From NCBI GenBank assembly GCA_963920525.1, contig OY986438.1, positions 101,041,696-101,105,695 on the forward strand: a stretch of 64,000 nucleotides of DNA, in the 5' to 3' direction. The notes beneath the pieces were generated by a model, which saw nothing but the letters and a program-made list of their open reading frames with translations, made no database searches and was not told where the DNA came from. Position numbers and translations under genes: made by a program. Source of the stretch: Dichetophora obliterata. Taxonomy: Eukaryota; Arthropoda; Insecta; Diptera; Sciomyzidae. Each line of letters opens with the position of its first letter. The first letter of the stretch is position 1. This document shows, piece by piece, positions 10,342-21,657 of this stretch.

Positions 10342-10480
10342 GGGGCATGTCACACTAGCGCGGACACGAACAAATTTGTTGTTTTCGCGGGTAAAATAAG
10401 AAACTGGAAATTGAGGGAGCTTCTTTTACCCGTGAAAACAACAACAAATTTGTCCGTGTCCGCTACATGTGACATGCCCC
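10342..10480. repeat. Foldback repeat, arms about 57 bp
   Basis: Starts GGGGCATGTCACACTAGCG and ends in its near-complement CGCTACATGTGACATGCCCC. Between them the arms share GGACACG, ACAAATTTGT and GGGTAAAA with their complements, leaving a loop of about 27 nt. It would form a long hairpin as RNA or single-stranded DNA; probably a small MITE. No coding content. Confidence 0.75.
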
Positions 10481-11984
10481 TTTGTAATCTGCTCGATACT
10501 CGTACGCATACACGCATAGCAATCAATGTGAATAAAATATTTTATTTGTGAATCAATTTTGTATTCATTGAATGGATTCCTATGTCGTTATTCAGTTGTG
10601 CTTAAAATTCTGTTTATGAATGCAGATTTTACTGCTCTGGTTTCGAGTAAAGTCATAAACAATTTGTCGGATTGATGTGACTCTTGTTCTGATGTGTTAT
10701 ACAATACTTACTGAAGGACATGGTTTATAAAAACGGGGCTGCACTGTAACGGTTTAAGTGACAGAGTGTCAGAAAAAATTTTCTTATATTTCTCGCCATT
10801 GTTAAGCCCTTAAGGATATATCAAAAAACTGTGTGGATGAAAACCTAAAACCTACCAAAACGTCACAAGATGCTACAATAAGCATTTCTTAGCTTTACTG
10901 TGGCTAATACACCAAAGTTATATTTAAATATTACTATAAAAAATTACTTATAATAAGGGACTGGAATCTGATGCAAATGCATGTTTGTCACCATGTTAAG
11001 AAAATCAATAGAATATTTTTCAGAAAATTTCCTTCAAAATGGCATTCAATCGTTAGTGCATATTTTTGCATATTTCTTTTTAAGTGCATATTTTATTATA
11101 AATGCATGTTTTTTGTTTTTATTTTTTTATTATTCATGTTTTTATTTTTTTATTTAATTTTCTTCACGTTCAATATTTTTCTACACAACATGAACAGTAA
11201 GGTGGATAAAAAAAACATTTTTTTCGACACTCATATTCTGGGAGCTGGATTCAAGTAGATCTTAAATCCAAAAGGATATCGAAATCGGTGGAACCGTCAT
11301 TCAGCGGCTTTGATTTAAAAAAAATCATTTTTTCGCCAAAAATCACCGGTTTTTTCGCCGTAACTTTTTATCAATCTAAAATAACTAACTAAAAAATGGG
11401 TGCAAATGAAAGGTATCTGGGACACCAAAGTCTTAAATAGGAAGATTTTTAGATTCAACAAATTTTTTAGTGCATTAATTGCATCGAATTCGGTCAACAT
11501 TTTAGGTACTTTCTACTAAAATCGCTATTTGAAAAAACATTTTGTTGTCTCTGCTAACAAGGCAATATCTGTAGAGAAGTAAATTACATATATGAGGCCT
11601 ATAGAATAAAAAATCTACTCTTTCACTTTTAACAGAACGAGATAAGTATGAGGGAATATTCTCAAGAGCCGTCACCATAATTCAGCTTTGAAAAAAAATT
11701 GCTTAATTTGGATCGATAAACAAATTTTCAGATATGATTGGCTAATGTGGAATAGAAGAGTTTTGATTAGAAGTAAGTATTAAGTTTAAACTTGAGCTTG
11801 AAACGAGGAATGAAAACAAACTAAGCTAATATTTACAAAGATTTTTTTGAGCTTTATGTGTTTTTTGGTAAGTACATGCATATTAATGTAATTGTTTGTC
11901 ATAAATATTGACAAATTTTTTTGTTTTTTAATGCATATTTTAAGTGCATATTTTCTTAATTTAAGGTGCATATATATGCGCATT

Positions 11985-13668
11985 TGGTGTTGGACAAAAC
12001 ATATTGGACTAAAAAATATATGCATTTTATTCGAAAATTTTGAATTCTTAAATCTTTATACATACCGATAGTGTATGATCGATAAAGAAATATGGAACGT
12101 CAAGGGGAAAGCAAACAAAAAAAATATCACTTGGCGTTTTGTTGTTGTTTTATCTTCCCATGCGATTCGTAGAGACATCATGCTATCAGAAACGAATGCG
12201 ACAAAACATATTGGACTACTTACAATGTTCTCGAAATTGAACTGGAAATGTGCCGTTACATTTCAGAAATGTGAGTATTGTAACAAGTGAAAGACAACGA
12301 TTTTTTTTTCACTATTCTCCATTTGTCCGTCGTCCAGTAACATTAATAAGAAGAAGGTAGGCAATTGCGATTTATTATTGAATAATTACTAGCTTAGCTT
12401 TTATTTTTAGAACTGCTTGTATTATGGCTCGGTCAAAATACAACGCAGAGTTCAAAAAGTTTATAATAAGAGATTTTCTGAATGGTTTACCTCAAAAAGA
12501 TATTTGCAGAAAGTTTTCTGTGGCAAAACAAACTGTAAGTTTTATTATAAAAACTTACAAAAACTCGGGCAGAGTTGAAACCATTCACCGTGGAGGACGA
12601 CCAAGGTGTACAAATTCAAGGGATGATACAAGAATTGTCAGAGAACTAAAGAAACATCCGGAAAAATCCGCCGTTGACGTTGTAAATGCACTAAAGCTTG
12701 CAATAAGTAGCAGGACAGTTCAGAGAAGGGCCTGCGATGCTGGACTGAAAAGTTATCGAGCTGCAAAAAAGCCATTCATTTCAAGGAAAAATCGGCTGGC
12801 TCGCTTAAAATTTGCCAGGGAGCACATAAACTGGTCCGAAAAAAAATGGAAAACGGTATTATTTTCTGATGAATCTAAATTTAATCTGAAACATTCGGAT
12901 GGAAATATTCGAATTCGCAGACCACCTAACAACAGATTAAATCCCTTATAATGTAAAGGGACTGTCAAGCACGGAGGCGGCAATGTAATGGTCTGGGGAT
13001 CTTTTTCTGGGTATGGTGTTGGGCCGCTCCATAGAATAGATGGTATCATGGACAGAATTATGTACCAAAACATTTTGGAAAATGTCATGTTTCCCTACGC
13101 TGAGTGGAATATGCCCCTGTCATGGCAATTCCAACATGACAATGACCCAAAACATACGGCGAAGTGCGTCAAAGATTGGGTTAGAACTAACAAAATCAAC
13201 GTTATGGATTGGCCAGCACAATCCCCAGACCTTAACCCAATTGAAAACCTCTGGGAAATTGTTAACAGGAAAATAAATCGCGAAGGAGTGGGTGGAGACA
13301 AAAACAAGCTGTTCAAGGCCATAGAGGATGCTTGGAAGTCAATAGACATAAAAGTAATAAATAATCTAATAGCTTCCATGACAAAAAGATGCAAGGCCGT
13401 ACTCGATAATAAGGGATTTTCAACCAAATATTAATATTACTGTTAAGTCCAATATGTTTTGTCGTGTGAATTTTTCACTTTTTAGTTTTTGATGAATAAA
13501 GTTTTAGTTTTAATTGGCCTTAATAAGTTTTATTGCTGTTTTTTAATCAAACACACAAACATTTTTGTAATTTGAATACAATTGGTGGTATACTTCATTA
13601 ACAGTTTCATAGATTTTATTGATTTATCAAATGTACTCATATTGTCCAATATGTTTTGTCCAACACTG
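11985..13668 (+). mobile_element. Tc1-like DNA transposon with IR/DR termini
   Basis: The outer ends are inverted: TGTTGGACAAAACATATTGG at the left (11988 on) and its complement at the right (13644-13668), followed by the TA target. A second copy of the core lies inside each end: CGACAAAACATATTGGAC at 12199-12216 and GTCCAATATGTTTTGTCG at 13447-13464, about 200 bp in. Two binding-site-like repeats per terminus is the IR/DR arrangement known from Sleeping Beauty and Minos-type elements. The left flank is diverged (TT rather than TA). It sits inside a hAT element. Confidence 0.85.
12424..13434 (+). pseudogene. Tc1-like transposase (DD34E) with one in-frame stop
   Basis: Cut-and-paste transposase, about 336 codons, interrupted only by a TAA at 12949-12951; both halves are in the same frame. 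The N-terminal half holds two helix-turn-helix segments (LPQKDICRKFSVAKQTVSFI and RTVQRRACDAGL) separated by the GRPR hook. The catalytic Asp lies in LFSDESKF; the second half starts near GTVKHGGGNVMVWGSF and has the second Asp in FQHDNDPKHT and the Glu in SPDLNPIENLWE, with 34 residues between them, so DD34E is preserved. The stop replaces a position usually Tyr in this family. The start ATG follows a plausible leader; the C-terminus ends naturally at KGFSTKY. Probably a recently inactivated copy. Confidence 0.9.
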
Positions 13669-14031
13669 TATATTGGATGTTTTTAGTGCATGAGATTCCG
13701 GTCCCTACTTATAATCTTCCAGAAACTATTGCCACATCAACCCTATTTGAAATCGGTTCTATTTTCTATTTATCTTGTATTAAAACTTTGGGAAGTTGTT
13801 ATCTAAGTGACATAATATTTAAGAAGAATAAAATGTACGAGCACAAAAGTTAAGACGTTGTACCTACAACTCCATACAACTACAAAGGTTTAATTTCGAT
13901 AATTAGATAACTTAAAAAAAATATTAAATACTATCTGAATCAATGACTAAACCAAATGTAGGATCGGAAAGCAGAATATAGTTTCTACCATGCAACTTCC
14001 ACACTTATAATGCGGTATCTTGGCATTAAAT

Positions 14032-14349
14032 TTAGATATAAGTACTATGTATGAGTAAATGCAACAGAAACTTATTACAAAAAAAAAATGGTGGATTTGG
14101 GGGTTCAATTACCAATGGATATCGGACTACACCCTCTTCAAAGCGAATACAAGATTCAAAAGGTGTCTGATTCGTTTTGAGCAAGTCAATTATAAACACG
14201 ATCTTCCAAAATGTTTTGTCTGATGCTAATATATCGTGACCTTGCATGGAAATTATCAAGATGGGAACACTTAAAGTAAGGGGCAAGCTAGTGAGCAGTT
14301 CTGCTTTTAAAAGTTCGCTTCTAGTTTTGACTACAAATTTATCAGACAT
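14032..14349 (-). CDS. Uncharacterised 105-residue open frame
   Basis: A frame starting MSDKFVVKTRSELLKAELL with mixed composition (LLKTNQTPFESCIRF, VVRYPLVIEPPNPP) that looks less like random AT-rich translation than its neighbours. I do not recognise it. No splice partner, promoter or conserved motif is evident, and its surroundings are transposon relics. It could be a gene fragment, part of an unknown element, or chance. Confidence 0.22.
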   Translation of the reverse strand: MSDKFVVKTRSELLKAELLTSLPLTLSVPILIISMQGHDILASDKTFWKIVFIIDLLKTNQTPFESCIRFEEGVVRYPLVIEPPNPPFFFCNKFLLHLLIHSTYI

Positions 14350-14750
14350 TATTTTAATGATTTTTTGTTTTTTTTTTTATTTGGTGAATTCCTTTGCTTT
14401 TGCGAACTCATTCTTATAACTTATGTACAGTTTTTGCAATCTTAAAAGCTTTTGAAAGTAAGCAATTGTTGGAAAGGCTGTTTTATCATTTTCTATTTAA
14501 TTTTTCTTAAGGGGTAATCTACTGTCAATAGCCCAAATAAATTTTGTACAATTTTTTTTTGAGATATATCATACATCTTCAAAATATGGTCACCAAAAGA
14601 TATTTTAAAATTTAAATTATTTTCGGAGTTTTATCGAAACAATTTTTAATTTTATCATCTTTACATTTTGAAACTTTTTCCATTTTGAGGTTAACAAACA
14701 GTTTATAAGGTTTTCTTTATTTAAGACTAAATTTCTTTTAAGATATTAAG
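14350..14750. other. AT-rich spacer
   Basis: Nothing recognisable; homopolymer T/A runs only. Confidence 0.4.
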
Positions 14751-14981
14751 TCTGTTCCCGTACTCGATTCAAGTAACTTGAAGTTGCTTGAAAGCGTTAC
14801 TTTACAAATTTTTGAAGCTCAAGAGAGAAGAATAATATGCAAAATGTTACTCTCTATTCTATTACAATTACTTGAAGTTGGATCTATTTTTGCATGTTAT
14901 TCTTCTCTCTCGAGCTTAAAAAATTTGTAAAAGAACGCTTTCAAGCAACTTGAAATTACTTGAATCGCGCACGGAAAAAGT
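14751..14981. repeat. Foldback MITE, arms about 80 bp
   Basis: The left arm contains CGATTCAAGTAACTTGAAGT, GCTTGAAAGCGTT and GAGAGAAGAATAATATGCAA; the right arm carries the complements in reverse order (TTGCATGTTATTCTTCTCTC, AACGCTTTCAAGC, ACTTGAATCG). A relative at 43262-43406 has only the left-arm sequence, bounded by short inverted GGTCTGTT ends. No coding content. Confidence 0.75.
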
Positions 14982-16800
14982 CTAATGTACATACCTGTAA
15001 AACAAGTTCTGAAAAAAAATTATATAATGTCTTCTAGTTTTGCCATTATTAGACATACATATTTTTTACTCTAACAATATAGTTAGCTATAGTAACAAGG
15101 AGATAACAACTTGTTGTGGTTAAAATTCTCGGAGAAAAAGACAATTAAAGGCCGTTCAAGTTTTCATTCGCTTACTGTAGCGAATTGCCCCCTTAAATAA
15201 GTTCAATGTTGTACTGAAATAGATAGAAACATTTTGCGGTTCTTTATACTAATAAACATTTTTTTATTGCTTTTTAAACATGCAAATATTTATTGATGTT
15301 TTGTCTATAGATAGCGCAATAATAATGATTGTAAAGATAATTTAATTGAAGGAATGCATAAGGTTTCTGACATAATGACATTGCAATGCTAGTTTTGCAA
15401 TTTTACGCCTCCTCTCATCAATGTTATGCTATGGCATAACATTTTTTAATTTGTCTAAAGAGAAACTGATTTTATGATTATGCAAATATGTTGCAGTCAA
15501 ATTATTAAATTATTACTGCTTTTTATTATTTTTTTCAGGTACTTAATCATGACTATAATTAATTATCTTTGGAGCCACCAAAGCTTTTTTAGCAAAGCCA
15601 AAACATTTTTTAACAGAATTTATTCTTTTGGTTGTGACATAACTGAAAATTATTAATCACTTGAAGTTGTCAAATTAGCCATCTTCAAGTTAAGTTTTTT
15701 AGCATATTCAACATTTTTACACCTGTATACATATAATTTAAGAACCATTTTTGCTGATCAATCCTGATCAAGTGGATGAGATGACAGTAAATGTGTTTGA
15801 TCTGTTTTTAATATGAGTATATGAAAATGCATGTTAAATTTATTGCGCAGTTTAAGCGTGAGCAAAATTTGCGTTATACTTAAAATTTTTCAAGATACAC
15901 TGTACAAAAATTGTGTGAATATATAATAGAATTTTATAAAAATTAAATATTTATACTTTTTATACATAGAGTTTGAAAATATGTTTTTAAGTTTAATTAG
16001 AAACAAATCTCTTTGAAAATTCATACAATTTTTTATATATCTAATACTTTGAAGAGAAGAATTATTGCAGAAAAACCAAAACGCTCTTCCTGTGTCTCTC
16101 TCTGCTATCCATACAGATTTTCAACTTTATGTTCGGGTTTTTGCAAGTCAAAAACATCGTAATATGGAACGAAAAGAAATATTATTTGCACATATAAGTT
16201 GAAAGTAGAGATTTTTGAGTCAAGTTGTAACAGGAAATTTATTTGAAGGCTAGCTTTGAAAAAAAATGTTCTTCAGTTAAGGAAAATTATCTTATTCTAA
16301 GGAAAAAAGGGGAATAAATATACACTAAAGACATGAGTTTTTTAAAACAAAGGATACGTTTTGCTTAAAGTAAGTAAAACACATTTTTCTTAAATCAATC
16401 AAATAAATTGTTTGCATTTATTTTACTAACACTACACTAGATACAATTATTTTAATCAGTTTAAACAAGTTTGTATTTAAAAAAAAAATTGTATTAAATT
16501 CGCCCTTACTTAAAATAAATATGTTTGCTTATATTTAAGCACCAGTTTTCTTTAAAGTTAAGGGTTTTTATTTATAACTAGTGGGACCCTGCAGAAGCTG
16601 TCTTACCTAAAATAACCTAAAAAAGTTATTTTGCTACCAAAAGATGGCGCTGCACTGATCAAGTGCCCTCGAATAATTTTATGGCCCAAAGTAATTGATG
16701 CTTGTAAAATAAATAAATTTAAATTTTAATTTCATATGAAATCTTGTTTGTTTTATTAAATTTCAAGATATAATTTTTTTGAAGATAATTGATTGATACG
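14982..16800. other. Gene-free AT-rich region
   Basis: Inspected on both strands; short frames only, none with known motifs. No clear element boundaries seen. Confidence 0.45.
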
Positions 16801-16807
16801 GTCAATA

Positions 16808-17416
16808 CGAGGGCAATTTGATAATTTCGTGAAAAATTAAACAAGGAATGATTTTTACGGCAAAATATGTTTTATTTCTAAATATAGTGTTTTTGATCCC
16901 ATCCGAAAAATACGTTTGTGGAAGGTCCTATAAATGTGCCTCAGTTTCGGTGATGAGCTCCTCTCTGGTGCTGAATCTCTTTCCGCCGAGCCATTTGTTC
17001 AGGTTTGGAAACAGAAAATAGTCGAAGGGGGCGAAATATGTAGAAAATCTGGATGAGGAAGCAATTCGTACTTGAATTCATGGAATTTTGCCATGGGAGC
17101 TGGGCATGTGTGAACGCGCGCATTGCCTTGATAGAAGAGCACTTTTTTCCTCGCCCTCGCTTTTTTTTCAAAGCGTCGTTGAACGGTTCAGTTCGGCTGC
17201 ATAGTATTCACCATTGATCGTTCTTTTCGGTGGAAGGTAATCGATGAGTTTATCCCAAAATACTGTCGCCATAACCTTTCCGGCCGATAGCACCGTCTTC
17301 GCCTTCTTCAGAGCACGTTCGGTCGGTGAAGTCCACCGTTTCGAATGTTCCTTTGTCTCTGGTGTGTAGTGATGTTGAATATGTTGAAGACTAAGCCTAT
17401 AATCATAAGGTGGCAA
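16808..17416 (-). pseudogene. mariner (DD34D-type) transposase relic
   Basis: Minus-strand decayed C-terminal half of a mariner transposase. Recognisable pieces in order: SKRWTSPTERALKKAKTV, VFWDKLIDYLP, INGEYYAAELNR, then in shifted frames VLFYQGNARVHTC (the catalytic Asp of the usual QDNARVH is Gly here) and YFAPFDYFLFPNLNKWLGGK. Several frameshifts break it. The 3' end of the element reads, on the plus strand, TA then CGAGGGCAATTTGATAA at 16806 on, a mariner-type terminal repeat. The 5' half is missing. Confidence 0.75.
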
Positions 17417-17428
17417 TATATTGTACTC

Positions 17429-17452
17429 ACACGTACAATATATTGTACGTGT
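17429..17452. repeat. Perfect 24-bp palindrome
   Basis: The run is its own reverse complement, centred on AATATATT, and a third half-site AATATATTGTAC lies directly upstream (17415-17426). It abuts the mariner relic. It may be a target or hairpin junction; role unknown. Confidence 0.7.
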
Positions 17453-18352
17453 CCCTAGGCAGAAAGCAGAAAGATCTTGCCAGGAAAGATCTCTGCATCA
17501 TGGTAGGCATGTCAACAGGGCATTATGTCATAGGTTGGTATCAGAGATCTGCAACAAGTAAATCGAAAATGAAGCTACTTGAAAAATTATCAAGCTTTGA
17601 GTTGAATTGAATTGTAGAAACTTGATTTGTTTTTTCCCTACAATTCGCGACTTACTTATGAAAAACGAATCATATGTATGTCTTGATTCAATTTTATTTC
17701 TACCCTACATGAGTTGGTTCTGTAGTGCTTCTGCTAATATGTACATATGTATGAATGTGGGGTATCGTTTTGATCGCGAAAAATACAATACCTGAGTTAG
17801 AATTAATGTTAGAGTAATAAATGAAGTGGTTGCGATTGTAAAGTGTACAGCGGGGAAGAAAGGGTATTTCAAAATTAATGAAAAGCTATATTTCAGTAAA
17901 TATTGACGCAGGGATAGTGACAGTCGGTGTTCAGCTATGTAGATATGGTATGTAGGAAAATGTGAAAGCGATCGAAAAATAGGAAGGAGGGATGGTAAGA
18001 CTGCTTGCGTATGGTAAAAAAAACATTCAAAAACATTTTTTAAAGTGCTTTAATGCTTTAACTTTTTAAAAATTTTTGAATTATAAAGTTACAGGGTGAA
18101 ACCAAAACAAAGCAGCAAATTAGTGTGCTCAAAAAATTAGTTGGATCTGTAGATACTGGAAATGACCTTTTTCATTTCATCCCTAAATTATTGTTTCGAG
18201 TTAGGGGGGGGGGTTTAAAAATGGAAACATATTAAAATAATTTAAAAATATGTATTTTTTAATGTTATAAATACAATTGTGGCTATGGGCGTGCGACGTG
18301 TAAGTTCCACTGGCGTATAGAACTTTTGCTGGCGTGTGCAATACAATCTTTT

Positions 18353-19003
18353 GCTATGTTCAGACGACAATCAAATGATTCCTTCTTTTGTTCTTTTTTA
18401 CTCTATTTGACTAATTGATTCAGGTCATGATTCAATTATATATAAGGTTGAGTAAGCTGAGAGCACATATCTGTTGGCGAATGTAAAAAACAGCTGTTCG
18501 GTGTTGTTATCTTTTACTTTGACATTCGCCGATCCAAATTCCATTCATCCTGCGTTTTTGTTTAAAATGGTCACTGGGTACTTTAAAAAAGAAAACGTTT
18601 TCCTTGTTCCAATAGTTTTGGCGAATCGCGTACTTTTTCGGCATTTTGAAGCTGTAACAAAAACTCAAACTCCAAGAAAATTGTTTAAAAATTATTTTAA
18701 ACACAAATTTGATATTAAAATTCAATAGTCTGACTTCTAGTTAGAAATTTTAATTTGATTGTTTACTTATCTTTTTTGTTTTACTTTGACATTTTGCGAT
18801 CCAAGTTTTGTTGTTGTATGAGAACAATTTCATGGCTACTTAACCTTATAGATAATTGAATCATGATTCAGGTCTTGAGCGTCAATAAAATTTTAATCAT
18901 GTTTGAAGTTAATTTTCGCTCTCGCATAGTTCATTTTTTTAGCTGGAAAAACAAACCACAAATTTGGTTTAATTCAATCATTTGATTCTCGTCTGAACAC
19001 AGC
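18353..19003. mobile_element. MITE-like element with GCTRTGTTCAGACGA ends
   Basis: Inverted ends GCTATGTTCAGACGACAATC and ATTCTCGTCTGAACACAGC delimit 651 bp that is absent from the paired repeat copy, which shows it is an insertion. Subterminal sequences also pair (TTGATTCAGGTCATGATTCA with ATTGAATCATGATTCAGG). Flanking duplication is unclear because of T runs. Confidence 0.6.
18507..18725 (-). pseudogene. Possible THAP-like DNA-binding domain remnant
   Basis: The minus frame contains MPKKYAIRQNYWNKENVFFF-KVPSD-HFKQ. The spacing of a basic start, an FKVP box and a following basic helix recalls a THAP zinc finger, but the expected CxxC cysteines are absent (Tyr at both places). If real, it is the DNA-binding remnant of the transposase that mobilised the surrounding element. 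Weak call. Confidence 0.25.
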
Positions 19004-19955
19004 CTTTTTTATTTGTTTTTCAATACACGCCTGTCAAATTGGAAAATAAAAATTTATCGGCTGCAGCGTATTCTGTAGCCGCACGACAAGGTCGGCGTGT
19101 GATAAGGATTGTGTTTTTAACATAAGAAATACATTGTTCTATATTGGGGCTGCAGCCTGTCAATATGTCACAATGTGTTTATGTATGTGTTTATAACATA
19201 AAGTATATATTTTTTTTTAAAGAAATGAAATAAATTTTTCAACTGCTTTTATTTGAATAAAAACATTAAGATTTAAATATGTGCTAAAGAACACTAACGA
19301 AAAACGATTTTTTCATCAATTGAAAAGTTTGAAACCCTAATTGTTAAACATATTTTATCGATTCCAGCCAGCATTGCATAATATAAAGCGTGAATCAAAA
19401 TAACTGTCGCACTTGTTTTGTGCCATAAATCAAAAGCACTGTGTAAACTTTATTAAACAAAAATTAATGTAATGAAACTTATTTTCCAGTTTTTCCTCTC
19501 TAGCTCCCAAAGGGGGGAGGGGTGACCATCACCCTTGCATTTTTTTACTCAAATAATAATGGGGAGTCACCAACCGAGAAAACCAATGCTATATCTGGGG
19601 CACCTTGTATATAATTCATGCAGCTTTAAATATAAAAATACCGCAGTCCCTATTTCTTTGCACATCACTGTATGTAATTTTATTTTAAATTTTATTTTAT
19701 ATATTTTATTTAATGAATTTTACTTACTTTTATTTTTAATTTACTTTTTTATGTTTGCTTCTTATATGTTTATTTTTAACCCGATATGTGATGTAATTAA
19801 TTTAATACTGCAATTAACTTTATTTAGTTTTATTTTTTTATTTTTGATATAAATGTGAAGTGTTTGTATTTATTTAACTTTAAAATTAGTACAGTAAGAT
19901 CTATAATAGTCCTTTAGCGTAGAACAATTTAAAGACATTATAACCAACAAAAGTA

Positions 19956-21655
19956 TTATGTTATAATGTTTTTTATATTTTTATATTTTATCATTAATAT
20001 TTAAGCGTACAGCAATTTAAAAACAACAATTAAAAAACCCAGCAGGAATTTGATCTATCTGTATTCCAAGACGTCTTCGAGACATGTCAGTTTCTCGCAA
20101 GATGGATCGATCTATTTCCATGGCAGTCTTCGAACACATTTTCAAACAAAATTCCACTTGGGCTTGCAAGACATGTTGGTGAAATGTCTTCATCGACGGC
20201 GTCAAGTCATGTCTTGCAAAGCGAATGCTTATAAACAAAACTTTTTTTATAAATAATTTTTTTTTTACAATTGAAATCACAACTCAATCGCCAACTGTCA
20301 ATCGTCTCGATAATTCTAAATTGCAAGTACAATTTAAATAATAGACATATGCTGAAAATATGCATACGAGTCTTGCAGAGCGTCCGCATTGACCTCGGAG
20401 CATTGCAAAAACTATTTCTTGATAAGAAGATATCTCAACTGCTTGCTGAAAAAATGCATACGAGTCTTGCAGAACGTCCGCATTGATCTCTAAGCATTAA
20501 AAAACAAAAATTTTATGAAAGAAAATTCAAGGTTTTTTGCTGACAGTATAACGATTTGTCTTGCAGAGTGTCAGCGTTCACTTTGAGTATGCGTATTTGG
20601 TCTTCAAGACGGCTTCGAAAACTAAGTCTTTGAGGACTCAGTCAGACTGGGAAGTACTAAGCAAATTTTTACTTAATATATTCCATCGGCCATTTTTCAG
20701 CTAAATATAGCTCAAAAATTATAACAACACTTTTGATGAAAATATTGTACTTTGTAGAAATAAATGCATTTACATTTAAGCTGCATCAACATTTTTTTCA
20801 AAATCCACAACTTTACTAATAATTCTATTGATATTTTAATTTGGCTTTAGTAGCTTTGTAAGTTTTTGCACAAAATATCTTCAGACTATCGCATAGCCAC
20901 CAGAAATATTAATTTTTTTAATTTTTTCTTTTTGGATTTTTAGGGGTTTTTTAATTTTTCATGTTTTTTTTTTGTGCTCGAAAGGTTAGAAACAGGCTCT
21001 TTGAAGATTTTTTAAAAAAATATGAAGTTTCAACAGCTATAACCTTTTTATTCTAATTTTGGTTTTTGTAATTTTTTGCACAAAAATGCTATAGAGTTTG
21101 TCATAGTCACCCAATGTGTCGTTTTTTAAATATTGCATTTTTGGATTTCTGGGGATTTTTTTTTGTTAAAATACCCAAACAAGAAATTTACAAAATATCA
21201 AACTTCTAATTAAAAATTTTATAACGATCAAGTTATTCAGAAAATATTTTAGCAATATTTCATGTAATATTTTTAAATTTGGATTTTACAATTTTTTTAA
21301 TTAAAAATCGCTGAGGCAATTTTCATCCGATTTTTATGTATATGATAACTTATGTATATGATAACTTATTTTAAAGAACAATAAAAAACTAAGTGCATAC
21401 CAGTTTTTTCAATAAATATAGTCCAAGCGTTGATTTTTTTAACTTCTTTGAATAAATAATAAGAAAAACCTTTGTAAAACCAAGTCCAACTATCGGGGTC
21501 TTGAGAGACCTCTAAAAGTTCATCAATCGACACGAAGCTTGATAGATTTTAGTTTTATATCAAATCGACTATTTTACTTTAATTTTTGGGCCTATATGGC
21601 GTCAACAAATTGAGCTAAACAATTTTTCAATGCATATTGGAACCACCTTTGTATA
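19956..21655. repeat. Gene-free region with local tandem repeats
   Basis: A unit containing AAATGCATACGAGTCTTGCA and CGTCCGCATTGA occurs at about 20355 and 20450, with a third, weaker copy near 20560 (spacing about 95-110 bp). Two looser copies of a block with TTTTTGCACAAAA-TCATAG-CACC lie at 20860-20990 and 21085-21180, and an 18-bp unit TATGTATATGATAACT is doubled near 21340. No gene recognised. Confidence 0.5.
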
Positions 21656-21657
21656 TA

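Larger units (their letters stand above)
10955..13707. mobile_element. hAT-type element (same family as 2369-3277) split by a Tc1 insertion
   Basis: Perfect 8-bp duplication CTTATAAT (10947-10954 and 13708-13715) flanks ends AAGGGACTGGAATCTG and GATTCCGGTCCCTA. The first 200 bp match, in reverse orientation, the right end of the element at 2369-3277, including the AATGCATG and TGCATATTTTTGCATATTT motifs. About 1.07 kb belongs to this element; the remaining 1684 bp is a nested Tc1 transposon. No hAT transposase is readable in it. Confidence 0.75.
17531..19955 (+). repeat. Long dispersed repeat, copy A (inverted partner at 41184-44505)
   Basis: Four blocks match the right-hand region in reverse and in the same order: 17531-17735 with 44505-44300, 17850-18240 with 42160-41820, 19220-19385 with 41760-41590, and 19660-19955 with 41490-41184. 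The terminal motif GGTTGGTATCAGAGATCTGC resembles a hAT-like TAGGG-TAGGAATC end. The hydrophobic frame at 19535-19852 recurs in the other copy and is repeat sequence, not a membrane protein gene. Copy A is interrupted by the MITE at 18353-19003. Confidence 0.7.

Noticed and set aside
19535..19852. Hydrophobic 105-residue frame resembling a membrane protein
   Set aside because: A similar hydrophobic frame occurs in the inverted repeat copy at 41249-41569 and is explained by T-rich repeat DNA.
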